Assembly (NCBI GenBank): GCA_002351365.1
Contig: DEGE01000018.1
Location: 3,582 to 9,882 of the forward strand
Direction: 5' to 3'
DNA length: 6,301 nt
Source of the DNA: Candidatus Saccharibacteria bacterium UBA2834
GTDB taxonomy: Bacteria > Patescibacteriota > Saccharimonadia > Saccharimonadales > Saccharimonadaceae
The translations under genes and the position numbers were made by a program. Under the pieces are notes generated by a model. The model saw only the letters and a list, made by a program, of their open reading frames with translations, did no database searches and was not told the origin of the DNA. Position 1 is the first letter of the stretch. Every line of letters starts with the position of its first letter. This document shows, piece after piece, positions 1 through 6,185 of the stretch.

Positions 1-1018
1 ATTCGATGCCGGCGGAACTCAGAATGGCAAATGGAACGACGATAGAGATTGCAATGGCTGGATTGAGTCCGGAGAATATAATCGAAAAGATGATGAGTAA
101 ACTGACGACGGTATTGCGTGAGGTGAAAAGCTTGCCGACGGATGCCAGGGCGCCAATTAAGATTAGGGCCACGGTTGCAAGCCCAAAGAGTGGCGCTAAG
201 TAGATACTGTCGTAGGCCATACTAAATGAGAAAAATGGCGCAAAAGCGGTAGAAATATTTTCTGCCATCGACATGAGATTGGCATTTTGAGTGAATAGTA
301 ATTCCGGGATAATTTCGTGATGCAGTACGCAGGCGATGATGAGCGGTGCTACAAGTAGGATGCTGATGGCTATATTGATAATAAGTTGGTAAGTTTTGAC
401 CTGCTTAAGCGAGAAGCGAAGATGTGGATGGATAACGCCGGCGATTGCAATGCAGAGTGCGACGTAGAATAGGTGCGGCGTATATAATGACAAAGCTATG
501 GCTATCACGAAAGATACGACTAGGAGTGGATGCATATTTTTGTTGCCGACAATCTTTGAGCCTAGCCATAAGATAAGTGCTAGCCAGAAAATATAGGTAA
601 TGGTTGGCGTACCGTTGCCCGCCAAGAAAAGGAAGGCGGTCGAAAGTGTGGTAAAAATTGAACCAATCACGGCAACATCTGATTTAAACCAACGGTTTAG
701 TAACAAGATGATGAATAATGCTGCAAGCGTCGCGAAAATAATTGATGGTAATTTAATTGAATAAAGCGAGAGGCCAAGTAGGCTGATGCTGGCTTTTTGG
801 ATTAGTAGATAAGGTAAATTAATGACTTTGCCATCGGTAATGAAGCTTGGTGTGACTTCGCTAGCTTTAACAGCGGATTCCATCTCGCCGCTAGTGAGGC
901 CATTTGGTGCAATACTTGGCAGAATACTAAGCAATGAGAAAAAGGCTAAAGTCAAAATGGTATAGCCAATAATAAAGCGATAGCGATACAAAAAAGATTG
1001 TTTTGTGCGTTTTTTCAC
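1..1018 (-). CDS. GT39-like polytopic membrane glycosyltransferase, N-terminal part (cut by window edge)
   Basis: The open frame starts at GTG 1018-1016 and stays open for 339 codons to the left edge, so the C-terminus is missing. About ten hydrophobic segments are visible, near residues 13-33, 89-108, 117-134, 140-156, 164-180, 183-196, 210-230, 274-292, 303-318 and 322-337. The layout fits the ArnT/PMT-like GT39 (GT-C) family: a basic N-terminus, a first membrane helix, an outer loop with an acidic residue (NGLTSGEMES, Glu45), a conserved-looking NLPYLLIQK segment, then YSIKLPS leading into helix 2. Members move sugars from polyprenyl-phosphate carriers onto lipids, proteins or glycans on the outer face of the membrane. 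The substrate cannot be told here. The loop has one clear acidic residue where many relatives have an Asp-Glu pair. The start is supported by an extended -10 only 7 bases upstream and by the basic residues before helix 1. There is no clear Shine-Dalgarno. Family call is fairly sure; substrate unknown. Confidence 0.85.
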   Translation of the reverse strand, partial: MKKRTKQSFLYRYRFIIGYTILTLAFFSLLSILPSIAPNGLTSGEMESAVKASEVTPSFITDGKVINLPYLLIQKASISLLGLSLYSIKLPSIIFATLAALFIILLLNRWFKSDVAVIGSIFTTLSTAFLFLAGNGTPTITYIFWLALILWLGSKIVGNKNMHPLLVVSFVIAIALSLYTPHLFYVALCIAIAGVIHPHLRFSLKQVKTYQLIINIAISILLVAPLIIACVLHHEIIPELLFTQNANLMSMAENISTAFAPFFSFSMAYDSIYLAPLFGLATVALILIGALASVGKLFTSRNTVVSLLIIFSIIFSGLNPAIAISIVVPFAILSSAGIE

Positions 1019-1034
1019 TGCTCTTATATTAGCA
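1019..1034 (-). promoter_or_regulatory. Extended -10 promoter for the GT39-like gene
   Basis: On the minus strand TGC-TAATAT (1034-1026) matches the TGN-TANNNT extended -10 pattern. The hexamer ends 7 bases before the GTG, so transcription would begin at or within a base or two of the start codon. No good -35 box is seen at 17-18 bases (TAGTTT or CTAGTT, weak). The 44-base gap between dnaB and this gene shows no terminator hairpin, so read-through from dnaB is also possible. Confidence 0.5.
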
Positions 1035-1062
1035 TAATGGGCTTATTAAAACTAGACGCAAA

Positions 1063-2409
1063 CTAATTGTGCTTATTATCAAGCGACATGAAGCGGACGC
1101 GCTCTTTGTCGAAGTAGAATTCGATTTTTCCAGTGGCGCCACGGCGATGCTTCGCCAAGATAAGGTCGGCAATATTCTGGCGCTCAGTTTCCTCGTCGTA
1201 GTAATCTTCGCGATAAAGGAAGAAGACGATATCGGCATCCTGCTCAATAGAACCGGATTCGCGCAAGTCTGAAAGCATTGGAATCTTGCTATCACGTGAT
1301 TCGACGCTACGAGAAAGCTGCGAAAGCGCAATAACTGGCACGTTAAGTTCGCGCGCAATTAGCTTGAGGCCGCGGGAGATTTCGGAAATTTCTTGTACGC
1401 GGTTATCCATGGCGCGACGCGACGAGCCGGACATAAGCTGCAGGTAATCTACGACGATCATACCTAAATCTTGTTCGTGGGCGACGCGGCGGGCTTTAGT
1501 GCGCATCTCCATGATGGTCATGCCCGGTGTATCGTCAATAAAGATCGGTTGCTGCGATAAATCGGCCATCGCCTCGGAAAGGCGCGCAAAATCATCTTGA
1601 TCGAAGCCGCCAGTTTCAAGTTTGAAAGAGGCGACACCGGAAATGTCGGCCAAAATACGGTTGACGAGCTGCTCCTTGCCCATCTCAAGCGAGAAAATTA
1701 GCACGGCTTTATTGTTGATTTGTGCTACGTTGCGGGCGAGATTAAGCGCGAAGGCGGTCTTACCCATAGCAGGACGTGCGGCCAGAATAATTAAATCCGA
1801 ACGATGTAAGCCGGCCGTAACGCGATCAAGGTCTGGGTAGCCGGTCTTTAATCCGGCGAGTGCGCCTTTGTTTTCGCTGAGTTCTTCCAGGCGATCGAAA
1901 GTATCAGATAGCAAGTCGCTGATTGAAACCAGGTCGCTGCGAATATTTTGCTGGGAAACCTCGAAGAGGGATTTCTCGGCGAGTCCGACGACTTCAGCGA
2001 CTTCGTGTTCGGTGTCGTATGCTCGCTCGTTAATCTCGGCTGCGGCGCTAATTAATCGACGACGCAGTGCGGCGTCATTGATAATTTCGGCGTAAGCTTT
2101 GGCGTGTGCGGCAGTTGGAACGTAATTAGCAAGACCCGTAAGATAGGCGGTGCCGCCAGCTTTTTCGGTAGCTTTTTTGCGTTTTAGTTCGTCTTTGACG
2201 GTGAGAAGATCTACTGGGCGACGACGTTCGTAGAGTGACCACATGGCGTTATAGATTTGCTGGTGGCGTTCGTCGTAGAAATCTTGTGGCTTAACGATTT
2301 CGGTTACGTCTGCTAGCACGTCGTCTTTAATAAGAATGGCGCCAAGTAGGGATTTTTCTGCCTCGATATCTTGTGGTGTGATGCGTTCTTTAGTTTTATT
2401 GTCACTCAT
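1063..2409 (-). CDS. dnaB: Replicative DNA helicase DnaB
   Basis: The 448-residue protein is full length for the family. It is the ring helicase that unwinds the fork and recruits primase. The N-terminal primase-binding domain spans about residues 10-110, starting at the typical TPQDIEAEKSLLGAIL. A linker helix follows at about 150-180, then the RecA-like motor from about 183. Visible motor motifs are Walker A ARPAMGKT (211-218, Lys217), the catalytic Glu of FSLEMG (Glu242), Walker B IVVDYLQLM (318-326, Asp321), the LSQLSRSVESR strand (362-372), DLRESGSIEQDADI (381-394), and the KHRRGATG segment (420-427) that carries the arginine-finger region. No intein or insertion is seen. The ATG lies inside the end of dnaX (overlap ATGAGTGA) and is preceded by a purine-rich ribosome site, so it is the second gene of a dnaX-dnaB operon. 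It ends in TAG. Identification is very sure. Confidence 0.98.
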   Translation of the reverse strand: MSDNKTKERITPQDIEAEKSLLGAILIKDDVLADVTEIVKPQDFYDERHQQIYNAMWSLYERRRPVDLLTVKDELKRKKATEKAGGTAYLTGLANYVPTAAHAKAYAEIINDAALRRRLISAAAEINERAYDTEHEVAEVVGLAEKSLFEVSQQNIRSDLVSISDLLSDTFDRLEELSENKGALAGLKTGYPDLDRVTAGLHRSDLIILAARPAMGKTAFALNLARNVAQINNKAVLIFSLEMGKEQLVNRILADISGVASFKLETGGFDQDDFARLSEAMADLSQQPIFIDDTPGMTIMEMRTKARRVAHEQDLGMIVVDYLQLMSGSSRRAMDNRVQEISEISRGLKLIARELNVPVIALSQLSRSVESRDSKIPMLSDLRESGSIEQDADIVFFLYREDYYDEETERQNIADLILAKHRRGATGKIEFYFDKERVRFMSLDNKHN

Positions 2410-3838
2410 TTATTTCAACTTCCTCTCCTCCGCCCATTAAGTCCGCGATGGCGGCTAACTCCGAATCTTTCTCTAAGGTTTTTTCACTGATTTCGAGCTG
2501 GTATTGCTCTGGTATGGCCGATGCGATGATATTGCGTTTCTTTTCGATGTTCTTTTTCTTAAATGCACTGCGGGTGTAAATTCTGTAAGTATTTCCCTCG
2601 ATTTTGCCGTCTGAGCTTTTAAGCCAATCGTGGATGTGGGGAGCCTGTTCGGCGACGACGGCGAGAATATTATTCCAAATTTCCGATTCTGACGCATTTT
2701 TATCGAGGTTGGTGGCTCGAGCGACCGGTTCGGAGGATGGCACTGGTGTTGTGGTGGTTTCTGGTTTTGGCTCTGGTGCTGGCTCGGATTTTTCTTCTGG
2801 CTGCTGTGCGGGTTTTGTTTCTGGTGCTGTTGTTATTGTTGGTTTGCTGATAGGAGTGTTAGCAAGCTGAATTTTTGGTGGCGGCGAAGCAACTACGGAA
2901 TTTATGGTCGGGATGTCGGTGAGCGCCAATAAGAGACGAACATTAGCATAGCTGGTGCTTGGGTCGATTTTGGTGAGGCGGTCTAGTAATGGCAAAAGCC
3001 TTGGTTCTGGGTCATCAACGATAGCATCGATCAGCTCGCCGGCGACTAGGTCGGCTTTGATGCCTTGATTTTCGAGTGCGGCAATCGTATCGCGAACTTC
3101 CACGATGTTGCCATTTTTGTATGCAAAAAGTAGACGGTTGATAGCTTCATCTTGCGGCAGACCTAGTGCGTCGGTAATAATATCTGCGGTTATAGTTTTT
3201 TCACTAAGTGAAGCGACTTGCTCGAGTAGTGATAATGAGTCGCGATACGATCCGCCACCGCGTTTTACGACGATTTTGAGTGCATCATCGGTAATATCGA
3301 TTTTCTCTTTTTTGCAAATATTCTTGAGGTGATCAAGCATGGTGCTTGGGTCGGCGAGATTGAACTGGAAAACTTGGCTACGCGATAGAATTGTGACCGG
3401 GACTTTATTTTTTTCGGTGGTTGCCATGATAAAAATGACGTGCTCTGGCGGCTCCTCGAGAGTCTTCAATAAAGCATTAAACGCAGACTTTGAAAGCATA
3501 TGCACTTCATCGATGATATATACTTTGTATTTGCCTTTGGTGGGAGCAATATTGGCTTTTTCGCGCAGGTCGCGAATATTGTCGACGCCGGTATTGCTGG
3601 CGGCATCGATTTCGATGATGTCGACGTAATCGTCTTCAAGTTCATACTTAAAACCATTTACTTCGTGGGCTAGGATGCGCGCAACGGAAGTTTTACCAGT
3701 GCCGCGTGGTCCGATAAAAAGATAGGCGTGGGCAACTTTGTCCTCTTTTATAGAGCGCGCCAAAACATCGGTAATTTGCTTTTGTCCAACTACCTCTCCC
3801 AATGTTTGCGGCCGATATCTACGATATAACGCCTTCAT
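2402..3838 (-). CDS. dnaX: DNA polymerase III clamp-loader subunit DnaX (tau/gamma-like), zinc-module-less
   Basis: The 478-residue protein is the ATPase of the clamp loader that opens the sliding clamp onto primed DNA. The AAA+ core shows RRYRPQTLGEVVGQ (6-19), Walker A GPRGTGKT (43-50), EIDAASNTGVDNIR (76-89), Walker B YIIDEVHML (107-115), LKTLEEPP (124-131), sensor 1 ATTE (139-142), SRSQVF (152-157; the family SRC motif with Ser for Cys, arginine finger Arg153) and sensor 2 GGGSYRDSLSLLEQ (194-207). A collar domain spans about 215-310, a Pro/Thr/Glu-rich linker about 316-375, and a C-terminal domain starting SESEIWNNIL (383-392). Between Walker A and EIDAAS the family usually carries a four-cysteine zinc module. 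Here it is replaced by about 15 residues with no cysteine (NGFKYELEDDYVD). ATG 3838 is preferred over TTG 3841 because its protein begins MKALYRRYRP as in the family. The TGA stop overlaps dnaB. Confidence 0.97.
   Translation of the reverse strand: MKALYRRYRPQTLGEVVGQKQITDVLARSIKEDKVAHAYLFIGPRGTGKTSVARILAHEVNGFKYELEDDYVDIIEIDAASNTGVDNIRDLREKANIAPTKGKYKVYIIDEVHMLSKSAFNALLKTLEEPPEHVIFIMATTEKNKVPVTILSRSQVFQFNLADPSTMLDHLKNICKKEKIDITDDALKIVVKRGGGSYRDSLSLLEQVASLSEKTITADIITDALGLPQDEAINRLLFAYKNGNIVEVRDTIAALENQGIKADLVAGELIDAIVDDPEPRLLPLLDRLTKIDPSTSYANVRLLLALTDIPTINSVVASPPPKIQLANTPISKPTITTAPETKPAQQPEEKSEPAPEPKPETTTTPVPSSEPVARATNLDKNASESEIWNNILAVVAEQAPHIHDWLKSSDGKIEGNTYRIYTRSAFKKKNIEKKRNIIASAIPEQYQLEISEKTLEKDSELAAIADLMGGGEEVEINE
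2421..2431 (-). promoter_or_regulatory. Strong Shine-Dalgarno for dnaB inside the end of dnaX
   Basis: The minus strand reads GGAGGAGAGGA (2431-2421), ending 11 bases before the dnaB ATG at 2409. These same bases encode the Gly-Gly-Glu-Glu stretch in the DnaX C-terminal tail. It marks ATG 2409 as the start and makes dnaB translation likely to depend on, or restart from, dnaX translation. Confidence 0.65.
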
Positions 3839-3850
3839 CAATAATTATTG
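3839..3850. repeat. 12-base perfect palindrome at the dnaX start
   Basis: CAATAATTATTG is its own reverse complement. It touches the dnaX ATG and overlaps the outer bases of the -10 box. It could be an operator, but a 12-base palindrome in AT-rich DNA may arise by chance, so this is a weak call on function. Confidence 0.35.
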
Positions 3851-3855
3851 TAACA
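3847..3855 (-). promoter_or_regulatory. Extended -10 promoter for the dnaX-dnaB operon
   Basis: On the minus strand TGT-TACAAT (3855-3847) is an extended -10. A weak -35, ATCACA (3875-3870), lies 17 bases upstream. The hexamer ends 8 bases before the dnaX ATG, so the predicted transcript start is only 0-3 bases from the start codon and leaves no room for a Shine-Dalgarno. Confidence 0.55.
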
Positions 3856-3885
3856 TCTGTTTGGCGACTTGTGATGGTGTTGATT

Positions 3886-3914
3886 TTGTTGCTTATGTTT
3901 AAATATGATAAAAT
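3886..3914 (+). promoter_or_regulatory. Promoter of the small membrane protein gene, divergent from dnaX
   Basis: TTGTTG (3886-3891) and TAAAAT (3909-3914) are 17 bases apart, and TG at 3906-3907 makes the -10 an extended one. The expected transcript start is near 3921, giving a leader of about 5-6 bases before the ATG at 3927. The -35 box lies 10 bases from the weak -35 of the dnaX promoter, back to back. Confidence 0.6.
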
Positions 3915-3926
3915 ATCTCCTAGATT

Positions 3927-4268
3927 ATGACTAAAACAAAAGCCAAACAAAAAACAAAGAAGCAGGTTGAGCAAATGCGACGTAAGATGCGCATTGTGCA
4001 AATGTTTTTGATTACTTTGACTGTTGTTTTGGTGTTTTTCAATTTTATTTTGACAGTTACTGGCAGTTGGGATGATATCAATCATACTGCATTGCTTATT
4101 GCGCCGGCGATTTCTATGGCTGCGTTGGGAATTTCTTTAATTGATATCATTCGTTTTAAAGCTGATAATTCTCAGGCGATAGTGCCATTGGCGCTAGTTG
4201 GAATTTCGGCGATTTTCTATTTGATTGTTTCCTTGGTTGAGGCGGCGATAGTTTCGGGCATGATTTAA
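3927..4268 (+). CDS. Small three-helix membrane protein, unknown function
   Basis: The 113-residue protein begins with a very basic tail (MTKTKAKQKTKKQ, through about residue 22). Three hydrophobic segments follow at about 23-45, 54-75 and 83-108. By the positive-inside rule the N-terminus is cytoplasmic and the C-terminus outside. I recognise no family motif, and the loops are short (GSWDDINHT between helices 1 and 2; RFKADNSQ between 2 and 3). It is the only plus-strand gene here. It has its own well-formed promoter just upstream and a strong terminator starting at its stop codon, so it is probably transcribed alone. There is no Shine-Dalgarno before the ATG, matching the very short leader. 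The promoter-ORF-terminator arrangement and the coherent membrane profile make it a real gene; the antisense frame over it is not. Confidence 0.8.
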   Translation: MTKTKAKQKTKKQVEQMRRKMRIVQMFLITLTVVLVFFNFILTVTGSWDDINHTALLIAPAISMAALGISLIDIIRFKADNSQAIVPLALVGISAIFYLIVSLVEAAIVSGMI

Positions 4269-4297
4269 AAAATACTGCCATTTAGGCAGTATTTTTT
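4267..4297. terminator. Bidirectional hairpin terminator between convergent genes
   Basis: AAAAAATACTGCC (4267-4279), loop ATTTA (4280-4284), then GGCAGTATTTTTT (4285-4297) with a further T. The stem can pair over about 13 bases, with a GC-richer core next to the loop and A/T runs on both sides, so it gives a T-tract in either direction. It overlaps the stop codon of the plus-strand gene and abuts that of the 78-residue minus-strand gene, ending both. Confidence 0.9.
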
Positions 4298-4533
4298 TAT
4301 TGAAGGCAATCTGGATGCTCGTCGTAATACTTTTGGACTTTTTCGGCAATTTTAGGATCTTTGACGATAGCAAAGCTGCGTTTGCCGTTCTGCTCGATTA
4401 ATTCGCCCATAACGTAGCGGTCTTCGTCCATTGGCGACAGAAAGTGATAATTATGCCCTTCAACCGTGATGGTGCCTATGTATAAATAGTTGACTCCGTC
4501 AGAGAGTTGAATCTGTTGGTTTTTCTTGAACAT
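4297..4533 (-). CDS. Small soluble protein of unknown function (78 residues)
   Basis: The protein has no signal or membrane segment and should be cytoplasmic. Residues 7-58 look like a run of short beta strands (QQIQLSDG, YLYIGTITVEG, YHFLSP, RYVMGELIEQ, RSFAIV). A C-terminal helix follows (DPKIAEKVQKYYDEH, 59-73). I do not recognise the family; the pattern loosely recalls small DUF1292-like all-beta proteins, but this is only a guess. The ATG lies 2 bases after the stop of the envelope-protein gene and is preceded by AGAGGAG (4548-4542) at an 8-base spacing. It is therefore the last gene of that operon. Its stop runs into the shared terminator hairpin. Good ribosome site and tight spacing support it as real. 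Confidence 0.85.
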   Translation of the reverse strand: MFKKNQQIQLSDGVNYLYIGTITVEGHNYHFLSPMDEDRYVMGELIEQNGKRSFAIVKDPKIAEKVQKYYDEHPDCLQ

Positions 4534-4535
4534 TG

Positions 4536-6185
4536 TTATTGCTCCTCTGCTTCGTTAGTGGCTGCTTCATTGCCGAGTATGCGGTCGGCATATTCTTCGA
4601 GATCGATGCCAAGTAATTCGCTGAGGTGCTTGAGGGTGGCCTCGTCTCGTTTAGCTAGAAGTGCACGAGTAACAGTTTGCTCTGGTGAGGTCATGGCGTC
4701 GAATATGCTCGGATCGCTATCTTGTTTTTCGGGATTCTCGGCCGTAGTGACTTCAGTGCCGGCATATTCTGCCATTTGGGCGGCAATTTCGTCGGCGCGT
4801 TCACCGGCGGTTTCCGTAAAGATGTCGACCATATTGATGAGCTGGTCAACGTTAAGTTCCATCATTTCGCGACGCTTTTCGACTTCTGCAATAGCAGCAG
4901 TGTCGGTCTCAGTGGTCGTATCATCGGTGGTTTCCGCTCCGTCGCCCTCACCTTCTTTGCGTTTGCGTAGCGCTAAGTAGATGCCGGTGCCAGCTAGGCC
5001 GAGCATTGCGGCATCCCAGGCAACATTCTCCCAGATAATGCGCTTTGTTTGGCCACCATCGGTCACCTCGATGCTTTGAATGGTGTGGACGCGACCTTCC
5101 GAGTCGAGTACTTGCTCGCCTGGTCGGTATAAACTACCGTCTTCATGTCGAATTGAAATCGTGGAGGTAGTACCATCATCGTTCATGATTTCGACTACGC
5201 CATCATCGCCAAGGTCATCGGTTTCGCCGGTGGCTTCATGTTCCGTGGTGACGGTATGAGTAACCTCTTGATCTTCGTAGTGACCCGGAACAATAGTTTC
5301 GGTTTCGAATGTTTGTGTCTCGTCGACTTTCCAACTGGATACGATGTCGCCCGACCAGCTGGTGACGGGGTCGTTTAAATGAATATGTATTTCGACTGGG
5401 CCGGTATGATTTTGCTGGACTTGTTGGACTAATTCTTGTAATGAGCCGCTATCGCCATTGCCAACGTAGAAATTGCCAAGATATTCGCCGGTTGCCGGAT
5501 CGAGTACAACTAGGCGGTCGACTTTATAGCTTCCTTCTGGCCGTAGTCCCTCATTATCGATAGTTCCATGTTTGTCGGCGCCACCATATTCGTAATCTGG
5601 CGACTCCCAGAATTCCGTGCCTTCGGCGACGTCGATTGTTCCGCCAAGTTCCGTATTTTGCATTAGCTGTTCAATGGCGAGTTGGCGATATTGTTCTGCA
5701 TCGCTTTCGATAGTAACTTCTTCGGTAACAACTTCCGGTTCGATATAGGTGCTTTCGGTCGTTGTGTAACTTTGTTCGACCTGAGTAGTTGTCGTGACGC
5801 TGGCGGCATCTGGGTTATCTATTGTGGTTATTGGCGGCTTCATCATGCTGAGTGCAAGTATTAAAATGAGCCCACCGGTTGCGAGTCTTTGACCGAGATG
5901 TTTACGTTTTTGCTCGACGGCACGTGCAACCTCTTCGCGTTGTTCGGCCGGTATTTCTTCTTCGAGGACTTCTTTGATAATTTCATAAGTCTCTGGCGGA
6001 ATATCCTCATCTTCCGGCGAACTGCCATCGTCTTCGCCTGTAGTGTCAGTGATTTGTTCGGGCGGGATTGGTGTTTCTGTGTCGGGTTTTGATGGAGTCT
6101 CACTAGTCGGCTTTGGTTTGTCGGGCTCAGCCGGTGGGTCTTTTTCGTCATCGGTTGATGGAGTTTCGATGTTTTTGTGGCGGAG
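4536..6185 (-). CDS. Two-pass acidic, Thr-rich envelope protein, main part (5' end frameshifted)
   Basis: I recognise no family. The frame is open from 6185 (stop at 6188-6186) to TAA 4538-4536. The first ATG is at 5846, but it sits inside the first membrane segment and has no ribosome site. The coding signal continues upstream of it for about 110 codons: a Pro/Asp/Glu/Thr-rich stretch, a helical region (PPETYEIIKEVLEEEIPAEQ), a basic EQKRKHLGQR, then TM1 TGGLILILALSMM. Numbering from ATG 5846, a Thr-rich stalk follows (7-48) and an acidic extracytoplasmic region with GTIDVAEGTEFWESPDYEYG (69-88), YKVDRLVVLDPATGEYLG (107-124) and VEIHIHLNDP (151-160). TM2 lies at about 277-293, followed by RKRK, an acidic linker, and a helical cytoplasmic tail (about 317-362 and 388-425). 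The basic flanks put both ends in the cytoplasm. The 78-residue gene follows 2 bases later. A surface or envelope role is inferred only from topology. Confidence 0.75.
   Translation of the reverse strand, partial: LRHKNIETPSTDDEKDPPAEPDKPKPTSETPSKPDTETPIPPEQITDTTGEDDGSSPEDEDIPPETYEIIKEVLEEEIPAEQREEVARAVEQKRKHLGQRLATGGLILILALSMMKPPITTIDNPDAASVTTTTQVEQSYTTTESTYIEPEVVTEEVTIESDAEQYRQLAIEQLMQNTELGGTIDVAEGTEFWESPDYEYGGADKHGTIDNEGLRPEGSYKVDRLVVLDPATGEYLGNFYVGNGDSGSLQELVQQVQQNHTGPVEIHIHLNDPVTSWSGDIVSSWKVDETQTFETETIVPGHYEDQEVTHTVTTEHEATGETDDLGDDGVVEIMNDDGTTSTISIRHEDGSLYRPGEQVLDSEGRVHTIQSIEVTDGGQTKRIIWENVAWDAAMLGLAGTGIYLALRKRKEGEGDGAETTDDTTTETDTAAIAEVEKRREMMELNVDQLINMVDIFTETAGERADEIAAQMAEYAGTEVTTAENPEKQDSDPSIFDAMTSPEQTVTRALLAKRDEATLKHLSELLGIDLEEYADRILGNEAATNEAEEQ
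4542..4548 (-). promoter_or_regulatory. Shine-Dalgarno of the 78-residue protein gene
   Basis: AGAGGAG on the minus strand ends 8 bases before ATG 4533. It lies within the last codons of the envelope-protein gene, as expected for tightly packed operon genes. Confidence 0.65.

Noticed and set aside
6..203. 65-residue plus-strand open frame at the left edge
   Set aside because: It is fully antisense to the GT39-like gene, whose frame is open and rich in membrane helices through this stretch.
1401..1425. DnaA-box-like TTATCCATG
   Set aside because: Only a partial match to TTATNCACA, a single copy, and inside dnaB coding sequence. No cluster of boxes or AT-rich unwinding element suggests an origin.
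2541..2570. Possible dnaX programmed frameshift slip site
   Set aside because: The codons AAA AAG occur in the Lys-rich stretch near residues 427-429, but the preceding base is G rather than A, so the heptamer is imperfect. It also lies near the C-terminus, where a shift would not make a gamma-like form.
2740..2870. Repeat-like low-complexity stretch
   Set aside because: It is the codon-level reflection of the Pro/Thr/Glu-rich DnaX linker, not a DNA repeat with unit structure.
3819..4085. 88-residue minus-strand open frame across the divergent promoters
   Set aside because: It is antisense to the small membrane protein gene and runs through both promoters into dnaX in a different frame. No ribosome site or coding pattern supports it.
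4507..4980. 157-residue plus-strand open frame
   Set aside because: It lies antisense to the 78-residue gene and the envelope-protein gene, is a Ser/Val/Arg-rich low-information product, and has no ribosome site. It is a shadow of the real minus-strand coding.
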